64,000 nt of DNA from Pseudorasbora parva (Eukaryota > Chordata > Actinopteri > Cypriniformes > Gobionidae): contig NC_090176.1 of the NCBI RefSeq assembly GCF_024679245.1, forward strand, positions 45,651,086-45,715,085, given 5' to 3'. The stretch's first letter is position 1. Every line of letters starts with the position of its first letter. The position numbers and the translations under genes were made by a program. A model generated the notes under the pieces. The model made no database searches. It worked only from the letters and a program-made list of their open reading frames with translations, and had not been told where the DNA came from. Of this stretch, positions 10,328-21,584 are shown in pieces.

Positions 10328-12226
10328 CTACAGTATAATCAATGTACAGATGATGTGATCACTGATGTTGTGTAGCCTTTTCTCAACCAGAGGAAGAAGT
10401 CGTATAATCCGGCGTTCTCCAGTCCTGGTCTAAAAGTAAAACAACAAACACAATTCAGATTAAGTTTAATGTACAGTCGGGTTAACCTATGTTATTCAGT
10501 AAACTCTCCACCTCAAAATGGGCAGAAATGCCAATTCCTGATTTAAATTTACAAAGCAGCAGTCAGTACATAAAATAATATACACATTGAAGCATTATGT
10601 ATAATATTGCAGCCCATAATATTAGCCAAGTACTGAACAAAAACGAATTTACCCATATCAACAGCAACCTTTTAAACAGTAGATCTTTTAGAAAGAACTA
10701 ACCAGATATTTCACATAATTCAAAGAACATTTACTATTTGATTCCTAATATGTCCCAACTCATTATCTTCTAAAGCTACCCAGAACCATCCATGGTCTAC
10801 AAAACAATGGAGAAATACATGGAGTTATAACAACTAAATGCTTTTTCCCACACTTGTCTGCTTTTATCTAAGACAAACAGACGGAGTAGTTTTTAAGAAC
10901 TGAAGGCCAAAATAATAATTGTATCAAAAAGGGAAAACAAATATTTACCATTTTAAATAAATCCAAGATACAGAACCTCATTTGCTTATTTTAGGAGTTA
11001 TTAAAAGATTTAGACATGAATAATGGTACGTATTTTATCAGAGTAGAAAGAATGATCACTGTTGAAATGAATAATCCTTTGAGAGATCAACATCAAATGT
11101 TGTACTACATATTACAGCATTGCTTCAATACAAGACATACCAATGGACTTGCGCACTTTTCTGTCTTCTTCGGGCACAAGATGTCCATCTTCCTTCCTCA
11201 CCCTAAACAAAGGACTTGTTTTCTTAGCTTCGATATAAGGTCTGGTCTTTCTTCTCTCGTGTAAAACAAGAAAGTCTCACTTACTCTGTGCAAATACTAT
11301 TGTTTTTAAAACATATAAATTAAGACAGTTACAATAAAGTTAATTTACCATAAGGTGAGCATTTGATGAGTATATATACTAAAAACTGTATATACTTTAG
11401 TATATATACTGATAATGATAATATTCAACTTTACCTGTGAAGGGCTGATTACGCCAAGACTCGCTGAGAATCACTAGAAGCTCTTGTGAGGGTTGACTCT
11501 TAAAAGAGCTGTTGAGTTTGATATTGTAGAGATCTTTTAAACAAAAATAAATAAATAAAAGTAATCTGCAAGTAATCCTGCAAGACAGAAAGAAAGAGGA
11601 AATTGTATTACATTGCATGCAAGTTGTGAGTTCATACATAACTGTTTCTTGCTGTAAAAAAACAATGCATAATTAAATGTTAAATACATTTATGTAATAA
11701 GTTCACAGATATGTGTGCATTCCCATTATTAAAAGTATGTAATAGCAAGCTAGATCATAAGAATTTGTTTGAAAATGTAGATAACTCACTTGATTTTGTG
11801 ATCACATAAATTATTTACATGCAAACGGGACGTTATAAACAGTGCAACTGATCTGATTAAGAAAAAATAATCGAATATCTGATGTCATGTGACCGAAGTG
11901 GCTTTTTGAGGCTTTTGCATCTGAACTCTTCATATACAAATACAGCTCTGGAAAAAAAAATTAAGAGACCACTTAACATTTAGAAATCCATGTTAAGTGG
12001 TCTTTTTTCCAGAGCTATATGTACGAGAATCATACGAATTTGACAACTTGTTAAATCTTGTGAATTATTAAGACTTTGGGAATATGTTCTTACTGATTGA
12101 GCTATGGGATTTGTAAGAATAAGTAACAACAAATGCTTAATAAAATGTTTGATAAAGGGTTCAAACCAACACATACGTACCATTACAAATATTTGCTGTT
12201 GCAGCTTTCGGTTTTCTCTGTTACTT
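10328..12226 (-). CDS. Spliced gene of the 8-kb element, six exons, unknown protein
   Basis: Six minus-strand segments join in one frame. E1 12226-12181 (SNRENRKLQQQIFVM, donor GTACGT), E2 11651-11612 (QETVMYELTTCMQ), E3 11533-11435 (donor GTAAAG), E4 11275-11141 (contains TRPYIEAKKTSPLFRVRK and LVPEEDRKVRK; donor GTATGT), E5 10796-10735 (HGWFWVALEDNELGHIRNQI, acceptor ttgttttgtag), E6 10429-10328 (acceptor tgttttacttttag; ends in TAG). Junction phases are 0, 1, 1, 1, 0 and agree on both sides of every intron; AATAAA lies at 10041-10036. Downstream of E1 the product is about 145 residues, basic in E4 and E6. E1 lies in the inverted arm and E2 starts exactly at the arm's inner edge. The start codon is unresolved: the upstream segment 12880-12847 (ATG TTT GGC..., donor GTGAGT) is in phase 1 whereas E1 needs phase 2, so translation may begin at the ATG ending E1. 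The acceptor of E4 is weak. No family recognised; it could be a transposition accessory protein. Confidence 0.55.
11943..12015. repeat. Hairpin MITE (right arm copy)
   Basis: Mirror of the foldback at 7042-7114, with the same TA flanks. Confidence 0.65.
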
Positions 12227-12343
12227 CTCCACAAAAAGAAAGAGAGAAAAAAGTCATAATATATAATATATAGCATTATAAAGTATATTATTTAAATTAC
12301 AATATTTGGATTTTACATTAAAATGCATTTAAAGCATGGTAAT

Positions 12344-12543
12344 TGTTGTGGCTACTGTGTATTTACAACAAATATCACATTAAAACTACCAATTGTTGTG
12401 GCTACTGTTTATTTACAACAAATATCACATTAAAACTACCAATTGTTGTGGTTACTGTTTATTTACAACAAATATCACATTAAAACTACCAATTGTTGTG
12501 GTTATTGTTTATTTACAACAAATATCACATTAAAACTACCAAT
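12344..12543 (-). repeat. 50-bp minisatellite, four copies (right arm)
   Basis: Mirror of the array at 6514-6713, with identical copy number and the same diagnostic variant in each copy. Confidence 0.9.
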
Positions 12544-13181
12544 ACCGTGGTAAACGCATGGCAAGTGTTGTTGTTTTTTTTTTATTGTGCTTCTACTACA
12601 AATGCCACGTTGGAACTATACTAGTAATTATTATTAAATATTAACAACTGTTTAAAGGTCTATAGCACGTCACGTGACAGTGTTAAATTACCCTATTAGC
12701 AAGGTGTGTTTATTTAGAAAGCAAAGAAATGCAAAGCCTCAGTGGAGATGATGACAGATACAATGCAGTGACTGAACATGATCGATAACGACAAGCAGAA
12801 AATACTTTATATCAAATATTAGGACATAATATGTATGACTACTCACCAACATGTGGCACACGTGATCTGATGCCAAACATCGCGAAGTGTTCTGAATGAG
12901 ACTTCTTCAGCGCGATTTCATACCGATAGAATTGCCGTCTAATGTTGACGCCAAAGGTTTCCCACTGAAAGCAATTGGGTTCCCAGTTCGTCCATCGCGT
13001 GACGCCGAGGGGTCTACCTGTGGCGTCTTCAGTGTGACGCCGGGGCGCGGCGCGCGGTGCGCGGCGCGGATAGAGACGCGGTGATTGCTTTTGGGTCTTT
13101 TCTTCTCACAATTCAATCGTTTGGCCTCGGAATAGTTGGAATTTTTCAATAAAGTGTGCCTGTTGTCTGTTACAGTCTGTG

Positions 13182-13188
13182 TTTTATA
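13182..13188 (-). promoter_or_regulatory. TATA box facing inward, right arm
   Basis: Minus-strand TATAAAA, the mirror of 5869-5875. It is the candidate promoter for the spliced gene at 10328-12226; an exon-like segment 12880-12847 with a GTGAGT donor lies downstream of it. Confidence 0.45.
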
Positions 13189-13600
13189 TCATATATTACG
13201 CAAATGGGTAGGTTTAGGGCTGGGTGGGGTTTGACTGCTGTTTCAAACGTGTATCATAGCGTAAATAAATGTAAATACAATTGTGCTGGCTGATTAAATT
13301 GAGAATCACACTCCAACATGTCATAATGGAACAATTATAACCCAATAAATTCCATCATGACGATAACATTCACATGCCCAACACGTCTGTTTATGACGTC
13401 CTAGGTTTCTCATTGAAATCAGTGGATTACCCAGTACGTCGAAAAATGGCGATTTAGGGGTACCCTGTGCGTCAACAGTTGACGTCAGGGTCCCTTGACC
13501 GTTCGGCAACATTTGACGAGTAGGGGTGAGACTGTGTTGAAAATAAAAAAGCTAGGTGAACAACCTCTAAGTGTGTGATTCCATAATTATTGTTTAATTT

Positions 13601-13790
13601 AAAAAAAAATGTGATTAATTATCCAGTTTGTCTCAATAGTGTCTATAGTATAAGTATTACAATGCATAGATCATTTGCTCTTGAAAAAGGCTTGAATTCA
13701 ATATGAAACCCATGACTTTATATTGCCGTTATGCTGAGCAGGGTTTGAGATATTTGAGATCTCTTCTGGAACAAAGGAGATACATTTCAA
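13601..13790. other. Unassigned AT-rich spacer
   Basis: Nothing recognised between the right end of Tc1 relic A and the following MITE. Confidence 0.4.
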
Positions 13791-14166
13791 GCCCTGTTTA
13801 GACCAGATATTATGATGTGTTTTGGATGATGCTAAATACAGGTGTAAACTGGGTCTAAACGTTTTGATCTTATCCACTTTCGACCACTTCCAGAGGTAGT
13901 CAAAAATGTATTAGACTGGATTGCTTTCATAGTTACGGCGCTCTGAAAAGTACGAGAGCTTATTTTGTCCATTAGTTTGAAAGATCTGAAAAATCCCATA
14001 CATTTACCCACACAGACATTCCCCTTTGAAGAAATCAGGACAGAAGTGCTTTAAAGTGGACAAAAGAGATGGATTAAAACACTAAGTGTAAGTGGGTATG
14101 TGTCTCCCTCATCATCTTGTGATCCGATAGACCAAAACGCATCTTAATAGCAGGTGTAAACAGGGC
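13791..14166. mobile_element. MITE with GCCCTGTTTA ends
   Basis: The left end GCCCTGTTTAGACC and the right end GGTGTAAACAGGGC are inverted, and the next 30 bp inward ('atgatgtgttttgg' against 'ccaaaacgcatctt') also match as inverted repeats. This is a familiar non-autonomous fish DNA element, probably hAT. A clear target duplication is not visible. Confidence 0.65.
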
Positions 14167-15285
14167 CTGAGATTACAGGGGTCTTTATTTCATGACAAAC
14201 ATCCGAGAATAAGATTCAGCAAAAGTCAATTGACATATTAAAAATAATAAAGATTTTTATTATATTTATCTAGCACAAAACAAGTGATAAAGAGATTCTC
14301 ATTTAAGTTTACAGATACATTATGGGTACATAAAACTAGAACATCCCAAAAAGTCAAATAGCAAACATAGCAGCAGAAGTTCACTAAATATTTTACAGCG
14401 ATGGAAGACAAAGGGATTCAATGAATCAGTGAATCATTTATTTACATGAACATTTCAAACAAACTGATTTGCTGAATCAGACTTCTAAATGCTCTATTCG
14501 AGCAATAAGGACACTGTACTTGATTATTACGTCAACTGTAGATTTGTTTGTACAATACAATGTAAAAAAAAGATGTGCCACACTCTTGTTGGAATATGTT
14601 TGATACTAGAAAAGATAGCACTGTCAACAGCTGGACTTCTAAAATGCTTTGTGACATCTCTACTGTAAGTTATTTACTCCCCAACACTGATGGGAGTTCA
14701 TACACTGTACTGCTGCTATCCTGTGATCTATTAACAGCCAGTAACATTACAGCAGATCAACCTGTTTGTCTTAACCCCCTTTTGAACTCAAACCCAAGAA
14801 ATGACATACCCAAACTGAAATGGTTGCAGCTCACGAACGCTTTGTACTGCAGGCACAATTGTGGTCTCTTCTGAAAGAAGACACTTGGGAGTGTGCTGTC
14901 CAAGAGTCAGGATTAATTAGTCACAAAGGAATATAGTTAGAAATGTTTAGAAATATTCACTGCAAAAAAAAAAAAAAAGGTACAGTTTTCCAGTACAAAT
15001 ATTGAAATGTTCTTAAATAAAGATACATTTAGGCTGCAAAATGACTTAATTTAGAATTTTCTTTATATTAAATATATTAATTATTGTGTTCTGAAAAGAA
15101 AAGTAAAAGAAAATAATAACTGTCAGCGGGGTAAGATTTTTTTTTTAGTTTTCTCTTTAAATACATTTTTTTTCTTAGCTCACTAACAGATATTGTCCAC
15201 TATAGACATTGTATTTGCTAAAAGTAACTTTGCATATACATGTCAACTAACTGTTTTTGGAGTATCTCAATTGACTCAATTTTCC
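14167..15285. other. Unassigned, low-repeat sequence
   Basis: An isolated 99-codon frame at 14575-14874 has no recognisable motif, no splice context and ordinary AT-rich surroundings; I treat it as chance. An A-run lies near 14966 and T-runs near 15138 and 15168. Confidence 0.4.
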
Positions 15286-15360
15286 TCTTTATCCCTGTAC
15301 ATCTGCTTTGAAGCAATCTGTATTGTATAAAGTGCTGTATCAATAAAGTGGACTTGACTT
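15286..15360 (+). repeat. 3' tail of a SINE or LINE
   Basis: The phrase 'tgctttgaagcaatctgtat' followed by 'aaagtgctgtatcaataaag' and the short repeat 'gacttgactt' matches the 3' end shared by several fish SINEs and their partner LINEs. No 5' part is visible. Confidence 0.45.
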
Positions 15361-15362
15361 GA

Positions 15363-16657
15363 AGGGGTGGTTGCATGCGATTTCTCTTTTTTAACTTGTG
15401 TAATGTTGCTGCTTGAGCATAAACAGTATCTGCAAATTACAGCACTGAAAGTTCAATGCAAAGAGAGATATTGTTTTTTAAAGTTATGGCAGTTTATTGC
15501 CTACAAAAACGGCCAGTTTGGGCTACAACACGCTTTTTTTTCGGGTTGGTGACATCATAAACCCATTCTATTAACATAAACACTGCCCCCGCGAACACGC
15601 AACAAAGTGGGTGAGGCCGCGTCACAGTCATTACGCAAGAGAGAGTTGTTGCAGTAGGCTAGAGGGTTGTAGAAATGCCATCAAAACAATGTTATTTTCA
15701 CCCCAAGTGCACGACTTCTGTGTTCGGCCTTCCTCGGGACGCTGGACTTCGGGAACAATGGTTTCAATTTGTGTGTCGATTCGGGTGTGTGACAACGATG
15801 CTCAACGTATGCATAATTACCTCGATCCAAAAAAGAAAAGAAAAAATGAAACGCAAAAAAGAATTGTGTCGGGGGCCCCCTGGTGTTCGGGAACCTGGCT
15901 TGCAGCCCATGTTGCCCATTAGGATAACGCGGCCCTGAGTACATGTCTTTTAGATGTGTAGTTTCGTTCTGTGTTATGGTTGCATCAAGACAAACGTGGT
16001 TTGGCAACGCTGGCAGTTAAATAAATAGTTTCATACTTCTCCAACAAACGGCTAAAAACACCAACAAACTTTTATGTAATCACACCCGCGAACATCATTT
16101 ATTTATTTATTTTTGACGTTTCTGTTATTAGTGTACAACCTTTGTTGTGTTTGAACACATGCTATTTCAGCAACAGTCATGCAAAACACGTTTGTGTTTC
16201 ATTTGGCCAGTGCAGTAGACCAGTAGAGGCACGGTTAGGTTTTGTAACGGGCTCATGATTTTTAATTTTTTGTGAAGCATATTTGGTTATATTCATTCTA
16301 CAATAACAAAAATTGGTATGGCAATATTGACGCCATTATTTACACCGCAGATGTGACTTCTGCCCATAATGGGAAGGGGCGTGGTGTTTCTGGACAACCT
16401 GTGCTTGGCACTTCAGCCAGTAAAAATATAGGAAAGTACATTTGGCCATCTAACCAAACTAAGACAGTGTTTTTCAGAGGGATGGGCTTCATAGAAGCAG
16501 GAAGCAAACGAGCTGTTCAAAGGACAGTGGAGACAGTGGTGTGGAAAAAAGGTCAAATATAAGAAGAATATGTCGTAAGAAAAAAGAAGTATTAAGACAA
16601 TGTTATACTGCGCCCCATAAACACAACCAAGCCTAAAAACAGCACTGAACCACCCCT
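15363..16657. mobile_element. TTAA-type DNA element, AGGGGTGG ends
   Basis: Begins AGGGGTGGTT and ends AACCACCCCT. TTAA follows the right end (16658-16661); the left flank is TTGA (15359-15362), one change from TTAA. Termini agree in form with the elements at 688, 22359, 23068 and 42457. The interior includes a THAP-like frame at 15675 and a second open frame at 16272-16562 (with 'GSKRAVQRTVETVVWKKGQI' at its end) of unknown meaning. Probably a Kolobok relative. Confidence 0.65.
15675..15938 (+). pseudogene. THAP-like zinc-finger exon, decayed
   Basis: An 87-codon frame begins MPSKQCYFHPKCTTSV and continues 'FGLPRDAGLREQWFQFV'. The N-terminal Met-Pro, paired Cys residues, F-x-x-P-x-D and the L-R-x-x-W motif follow the order of the THAP (C2CH) DNA-binding fold, but the Cys spacing is unusual and the distal Cys and His are not found in this frame. 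After about residue 40 another frame looks more plausible ('VCDNDAQRMHNYLDPKKKRK'), so a frameshift is likely. THAP proteins are encoded by Kolobok- and P-type transposons, which would fit the TTAA element around it. Confidence 0.4.
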
Positions 16658-16709
16658 TTAATAGAATTTTTTTTCATTATAATTTTTTTTTCCATCCATC
16701 CTAGGTGTA

Positions 16710-18260
16710 CAGGTCCTTCTCAAAAAATTAGCATATGTGATAAAAGTTCATTATTTTCCATAATGTAATGATAAAAATTTAACTTTCATATATTTTAGAT
16801 TCATTGCACACCAACTGAAATATTTCAGGTCTTTTATTGTTTTAATACTGAAGATTTTGGCAAACAGCTCATGAAAACCCAAAATTCCTGTCTCAAAAAA
16901 TTAGCATATTTCATCCAACCAATAAAAGAAAAGTGTTTTTAATACAAAAAAAGTCAATCTTCAAATAATTATGTTCAGTTATGCACTCAATACTTGGTCG
17001 GGAATCCTTTTGCAGAAATGACTGCTTCAATGCGGCGTGGCATGGAGGCGATCAGCCTGTGGCACTGCTGAGGTGTTATGGAGGCCCAGGATGCTTCGAT
17101 AGCGGCCTTAAGCTCATCCAGAGTGTTGGGTCTTGCGTCTCTCAACTTTCTCTTTACAATATCCCACAGATTCTCTATGGGGTTCAGGTCAGGAGAGTTG
17201 GCAGGCCAATTGAGCACAGTAATACCATGCTCAGTAAACCATTTACCAGTGGTTTTGGCACTGTGAGCAGGTGCCAGGTCGTGCTGAAAAACGAAATTTT
17301 CATCTCCATAAAGCTTTTCAGCAGATGGAAGCATGAAGTGCTCCAAAATCTCCTGATAGCTAGCTGCATTGACCCTGCCCTTGATATAACACAGTGGATC
17401 AACACCAGCAGCTGACATGGCACCCCAGACCATCAGTGACTGTGGGTACTTGACACTGGACTTCAGGCATTTTGGCATTTCCTTCTCCCCAGTCTGTGCA
17501 GACATGCACAATTTGCTTTCATCCGAAAAAAAGTACTTTGGACCACTGAGCAACAGTCCAGTGCTGCTTCTCTGTAGCCCAAAAGTGGCTTGACCTGGGG
17601 AATGCGGCACCTGTAGCCCATTTCCTGCACACGCCTGTGCACGATGGCTCTGGATGTTTCTACTCCAGACTCAGTCCACTGCTTCCGCAGGTCCCCCAAG
17701 GTCTGGAATCAGTCCTTCTCCACAATCTTCCTCAGGGTCCGGTCACCTCTTCTCATTGTGCAGCATTTTTTGCCACACTTTTTCCTTCCCACAGACTTCC
17801 CACTGAGGTGCCTTGGTACAGCACTCTGGGAACAGCCTATTTGTCAGAAATTTATTTCTGTGTCTTACCCTCTCGCTTGAGGGTGTCAATGATGGCCTTC
17901 TGGACAGGGTCGGGTCGGCAGTCTTACCCATGATTGCAGTTTTGAGTAATGAACCAGGCTGGGAGTTTTTAAAAGCCTCAGGAATCTTTTGCAGGTGTTT
18001 AGAGTTAATTAGTTGATTCAGATGATAAGGTTAATAGCTCGTTTAGAGAACCTTTTCATGATATGCTAATTTTTTGAGACAGGAATTTTAGGTTTTCATG
18101 AGCCTAATGCCAAAATCTTTAGTATTAAAACAATAAAAGACCTGAAATATTTCAGTTGGTGTGCAATGAATCTAAAATATATGAAAGTTAAATTTTTATC
18201 ATTACATTATGGAAAATAATGAACTTTATCACAATATGCTAATTTTTTTAGAAGGACCTG
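16710..18260 (-). mobile_element. Tc1-type element B, full length but inactive
   Basis: Exact inverted ends CAGGTCCTTCTCAAAAAA and (T)TTTTTTAGAAGGACCTG with TA on both sides (16708-16709, 18261-18262). The terminal repeats are about 210 bp and contain a second inner copy of 'tcaaaaaattagcata', the two-site arrangement of many fish Tc1 elements. Length 1,551 bp, normal for the group. It carries a damaged minus-strand transposase. Confidence 0.93.
16987..17931 (-). pseudogene. Tc1-type transposase (element B), frameshifted
   Basis: DDE-family cut-and-paste transposase that would bind the terminal repeats and excise the element. The C-terminal 207 codons are open (17610-16987): 'FFSDESKLC' holds the first catalytic Asp, 'FQHDLAPAH' the second, and 'NSPDLNPIENLW' the catalytic Glu; it ends in PTKY and TGA. 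The N-terminus starts with ATG at 17931 but moves out of frame after about eight residues. Frames at 17699 ('MGDLRKQWTESGVE') and 17931 show at least two further shifts, and stops occur in the helix-turn-helix region. Not functional, but a clear family member. Confidence 0.88.
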
Positions 18261-18262
18261 TA

Positions 18263-18780
18263 TGTGACTTTTTTTCATTCCGACGAACATAATCAGTTAT
18301 ATAAAAATCAAAATGGGTCTTCCAAGCTTTATATTGCGAGTAAAAAGTAACTTTAATTTTGAAGCTCAAAAAAGTCCATCCATCCTAATCCATATGGCTC
18401 CTAATAAAGGCGTTTTTGTGAGAAAAATATACATATTTATAACTTTATAAACTATAATAACTGGCTTCAAGGTGGAAGAGTGATCCCTGACCCGACATAT
18501 GATGTTTTGATGAACACGGAAGCGCAGAGAATAGAGCCAAACAAAACCTGGGTCATGAATTATAAGTTTAATTTTTTTTAAGAGAAATGTTTGAGGAGCT
18601 TTAGTTTGTATTTGTTTGAACCAAAAGAGGTGTCTACCCTCACCAAAGCTTACCCTACTCCTACATCTACTCCTTCATCATACATCGGGTCAGAGGTCCT
18701 TCTTCCGCCGGGACCTGACTCATGTATGGCAGTTACCTGAAGCCAAGGATTTATAGTTTATAATGTTATAATAATAAGGT
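18263..18780. repeat. Dispersed inverted-repeat sequence
   Basis: The stretch around 18437-18470 ('tataactttataaactataa' ... 'ggcttca') is the reverse complement of 18735-18770 ('tgaagccaaggatttatagt'). The phrase 'ccatccatcctaatcc' inside and 'ccatccatcctagg' just before element B (16692-16705) suggest that element B inserted into an older repeat of the same family. Confidence 0.45.
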
Positions 18781-18859
18781 TTGTATATTGTGGTGTATGA
18801 TTGAAAATAATTAAAATATATTTGAAATTGAACAAAGATATTTGCTTTATGATTTCAGC

Positions 18860-19360
18860 CCTTCACAAGGGCCAATTTCTAAAGATAGAGGTATTGGTAG
18901 TCCTCAGACTCTCCCTGCAGGAATTTCCCCGCCCGTACAGACGGGGTCCGAGGGACTCCGGCAGGGCGCTGGAAGTGGTAGTAAATGTGGCTTTTTCCAT
19001 AGGGATCCCAATTTGTCGGTCCGACGTACGTCGTAGTGACCGACTGAAAAGGAACGTATGGTAACTCCACGTACGTCCAGTTGCCACAGTTGCTGTACCA
19101 TCACTGCAGGCCAAGCCACTAGTTTGGCTCCTCAGTGAAAAACAACAGTGCGTGGCATCACTTCCGCTTTATACCCACGCAGCGGGGAGGGGTGCGATAT
19201 ACAAAGCACGCACGGCAATGTTCAATCGCCGTTTTCTAGATCTCGAAGCTGATAGGGGCTCCCAGAAGTGATCCAAATTCGTCGGTCCGACGTACGTCTC
19301 CGTTCCCTCCTTCAGGGAACGAGGGTTACCATACGTAACCGAGACGTTTTCTATAATCTT
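18860..19360 (-). repeat. GC-rich promoter-like dispersed repeat
   Basis: Composition changes sharply from its AT-rich surroundings. An identical 18-mer, GTCGGTCCGACGTACGTC, occurs at 19015-19032 and 19281-19298, and 'acgtatggtaac' near 19054 recurs inverted near 19326. On the minus strand TATAAAG (19173-19167) lies between the two 18-mers. The organisation resembles the regulatory end of a retroelement (LTR or DIRS type), but no coding part is attached. Family unknown. Confidence 0.45.
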
Positions 19361-19370
19361 GCTAATAACG

Positions 19371-20560
19371 TTTCTTTAGTCATTCGGCAACCCTGCAGTC
19401 TGAACCACTGTAGGCGAACTACAGTGGTGTGATTCTGTGTTATGGCAAATTTTAACAAGCACGTCAAAATATCTTTTAGTATATATATATATATATATAA
19501 TTACTTAGTTTGGTGTTTCTTAACTTCTTCTTGACTCCATTCTCGACACATCATGGAAATGTTTTTGAGCAGGAATCCCAATGATTGAGCAGAACATGGC
19601 CCACTTGTTTCAAACAACCATGAAATTGTGTGGAGCCAGATAAGACCTGCTTAGGCACGTCCTGCTCTGAATAACCCTCTCCTCCTTCATCTATACTGCT
19701 CTCATTCTAGTTTCCTTTATAGTTTCTCTCGTGGCCTGTACATAAACCTTATTCTTTTCCTTTTGTAGTTTGAAGTGACAAACCCTCGCTTAAGCCTCTT
19801 GTTTGGTTTTAAAACCTGTAACATAATGTTTACAGCATCAATAATCCCATAATCCTCTTGAGCCACTAATTCTTAGCGATTTCATCGTAAATGTGGCCAC
19901 ACATGCTTAATACAATCTGTACGTTTCATTATGGTGCACGATTGTCAGAGCTTATTAGCATGAAACCTAAAGCGCACTACATGCTTCGCCTTGTATAAGC
20001 ACTGCTGCTTCCAAGAGGCTGTGGAATCCGCAAGTTGTTATTCATTTTCTCAATTACAGCATACATGCAATTACTCCCATGGTTCTCCTCCTTCTCTTGG
20101 ACAGAGTTCATAGCCGCAGTTTGCTCGTCACAAAATGAATTAATCTAAAATCAACTCAATGTGTAGTTAAATATACCCCGTACTATATACGCAGATAAAA
20201 ATAAAATGTATCGTGCAATTAAGTGCAGAGGGTTTTTACCCACCAACATCCTGTATTGATTTACTGAGCTGGGATCCTAATGGCAGATGAATGCTTTACT
20301 GCTGCGGCGTATGGCTTTCCTCAGAATAACTGGGACTGAAACCAAGCTCAAGTGCTTTGCCAATGATAAATATATATATTATCAATGTTAACAGGACTTT
20401 GATACAGAAAATGTGGTTGAATTGTTTATATAGCGCACAACTCAAAAAGTGAAGGCCCTTGTAATCATAAAGCAGCTTTACATATGGGATGCTCTCATAA
20501 AACATTGATATTCAACATGATGCACAATAATAAAAATGGCATTTTACAGTGGTAAAGAGT
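19371..20560. other. Non-repetitive sequence, possible conserved non-coding DNA (19560-20130)
   Basis: No open frame with coding character. 19560-20130 has balanced composition, no inverted repeats and no transposon termini, unlike most of the window. A 12-pair TA run lies near 19480-19498. Confidence 0.3.
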
Positions 20561-20670
20561 TGTTTGGTTGCCAGGGCGTTGCTGCGCGGTTGCTAATGTG
20601 TTATTTGTGGTTTTTATGTGTCTCTGTGATTCCTAGTGTTGCTAGGGCGTTTGATAGGTGTTATAGATAG
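20561..20670 (+). repeat. Short 'gttgc(t)aggg' repeat
   Basis: Imperfect reiteration of 'ggttgc.agggcgttgct' and 'gttgctagggcg', a low-complexity repeat common in cyprinid DNA. Confidence 0.4.
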
Positions 20671-21584
20671 ATTTTTACTGGCTTAATTCAAAAGTGTACC
20701 TATTCTTTAGTTTTTATGATATTCTAATTCATATATGGCAGCATTCACTCCTTCAATTTTTTTGAAACATAACAGCACATCTCTCGTTCTTGATGATTTC
20801 AAGTATCATTCATTTTTGTAGCATCAAAAATGTTGGTTTGGGGTTCATTCAGATCACGCTATTTGTTAAAATACACACTCATAATAACTGCTATTAGATT
20901 TTCTGTGTTTTTCCTGCACTTGTGTTTAAATTAATACAAAATGCACATTTGCAGCTGATGTTGCAAATCTGTACAAATAAATTTGGATCAAATGAAATCC
21001 TGAGATATTCTCCGATGTTTGGCTTTTTGCTCAGGAACAGCTTATTTCAATTATGCATTGTTTAACTCTATTGCCTAACAATGATGTCAACAAAGTTCTG
21101 GAGAAGTTAGTTGAATATTATTATTGTTTGTACTCTAAATGAGGTGGAAAGTAAATTTAAAACTGTGTGAGAGTCTGAGGATGCCTTGTGGGCCATTAGC
21201 TACAGTATTTATTACCAGCCTGCAAGCTACAAGATTGTTTTAAACAATGCTGTGTTGTCATTGGCAGTGGTTGCTACCTCAAGTTGTGGTATCATAAGTA
21301 AAGCTAGTTCTTCTACTAGTTGAATCCAGAGCAGAATGACTGTGACCTCTGAAGCAGGAAGTGTGGGTTCGGCACTACTGACTTTGAGCTTCTGTTATGA
21401 ACTGGTAAGGAACCAAAAATTGATGCAACTTTCTGCCACACTAATGCTATTGTTTGCTAGTATTTCTACTTTTTCTTCCTTACTCTCCACACGTTTTGGC
21501 CGATGATTGTTCTGTATTGATACTCACTTGCTTAAAGTGGGTCAACCCTAACCCAGTCTTCAGTCAGATGAGCCTTCAGAATTT
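20671..21584. other. Unassigned AT-rich sequence
   Basis: No gene, structured repeat or RNA feature identified. Confidence 0.4.

Larger units (their letters stand above)
11652..13539 (-). repeat. Right inverted arm of the 8-kb element
   Basis: This is the reverse complement of 5518-7405, with the same features in mirrored order. Differences seen by eye include T/C at 5531 against 13526, G/A near 6769, A/G near 7185 and A/C near 7215 (left-arm coordinates). The arm supplies promoter and upstream exons to the minus-strand gene that continues into the centre (E2 begins at 11651). Confidence 0.9.

Noticed and set aside
14575..14874. 99-codon plus-strand frame
   Set aside because: No motif, no splice or promoter context, isolated in AT-rich DNA.
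18801..19119. Overlapping frames in the GC-rich repeat
   Set aside because: Five frames on both strands overlap in the same promoter-like repeat; none has a domain, and openness follows from high GC.
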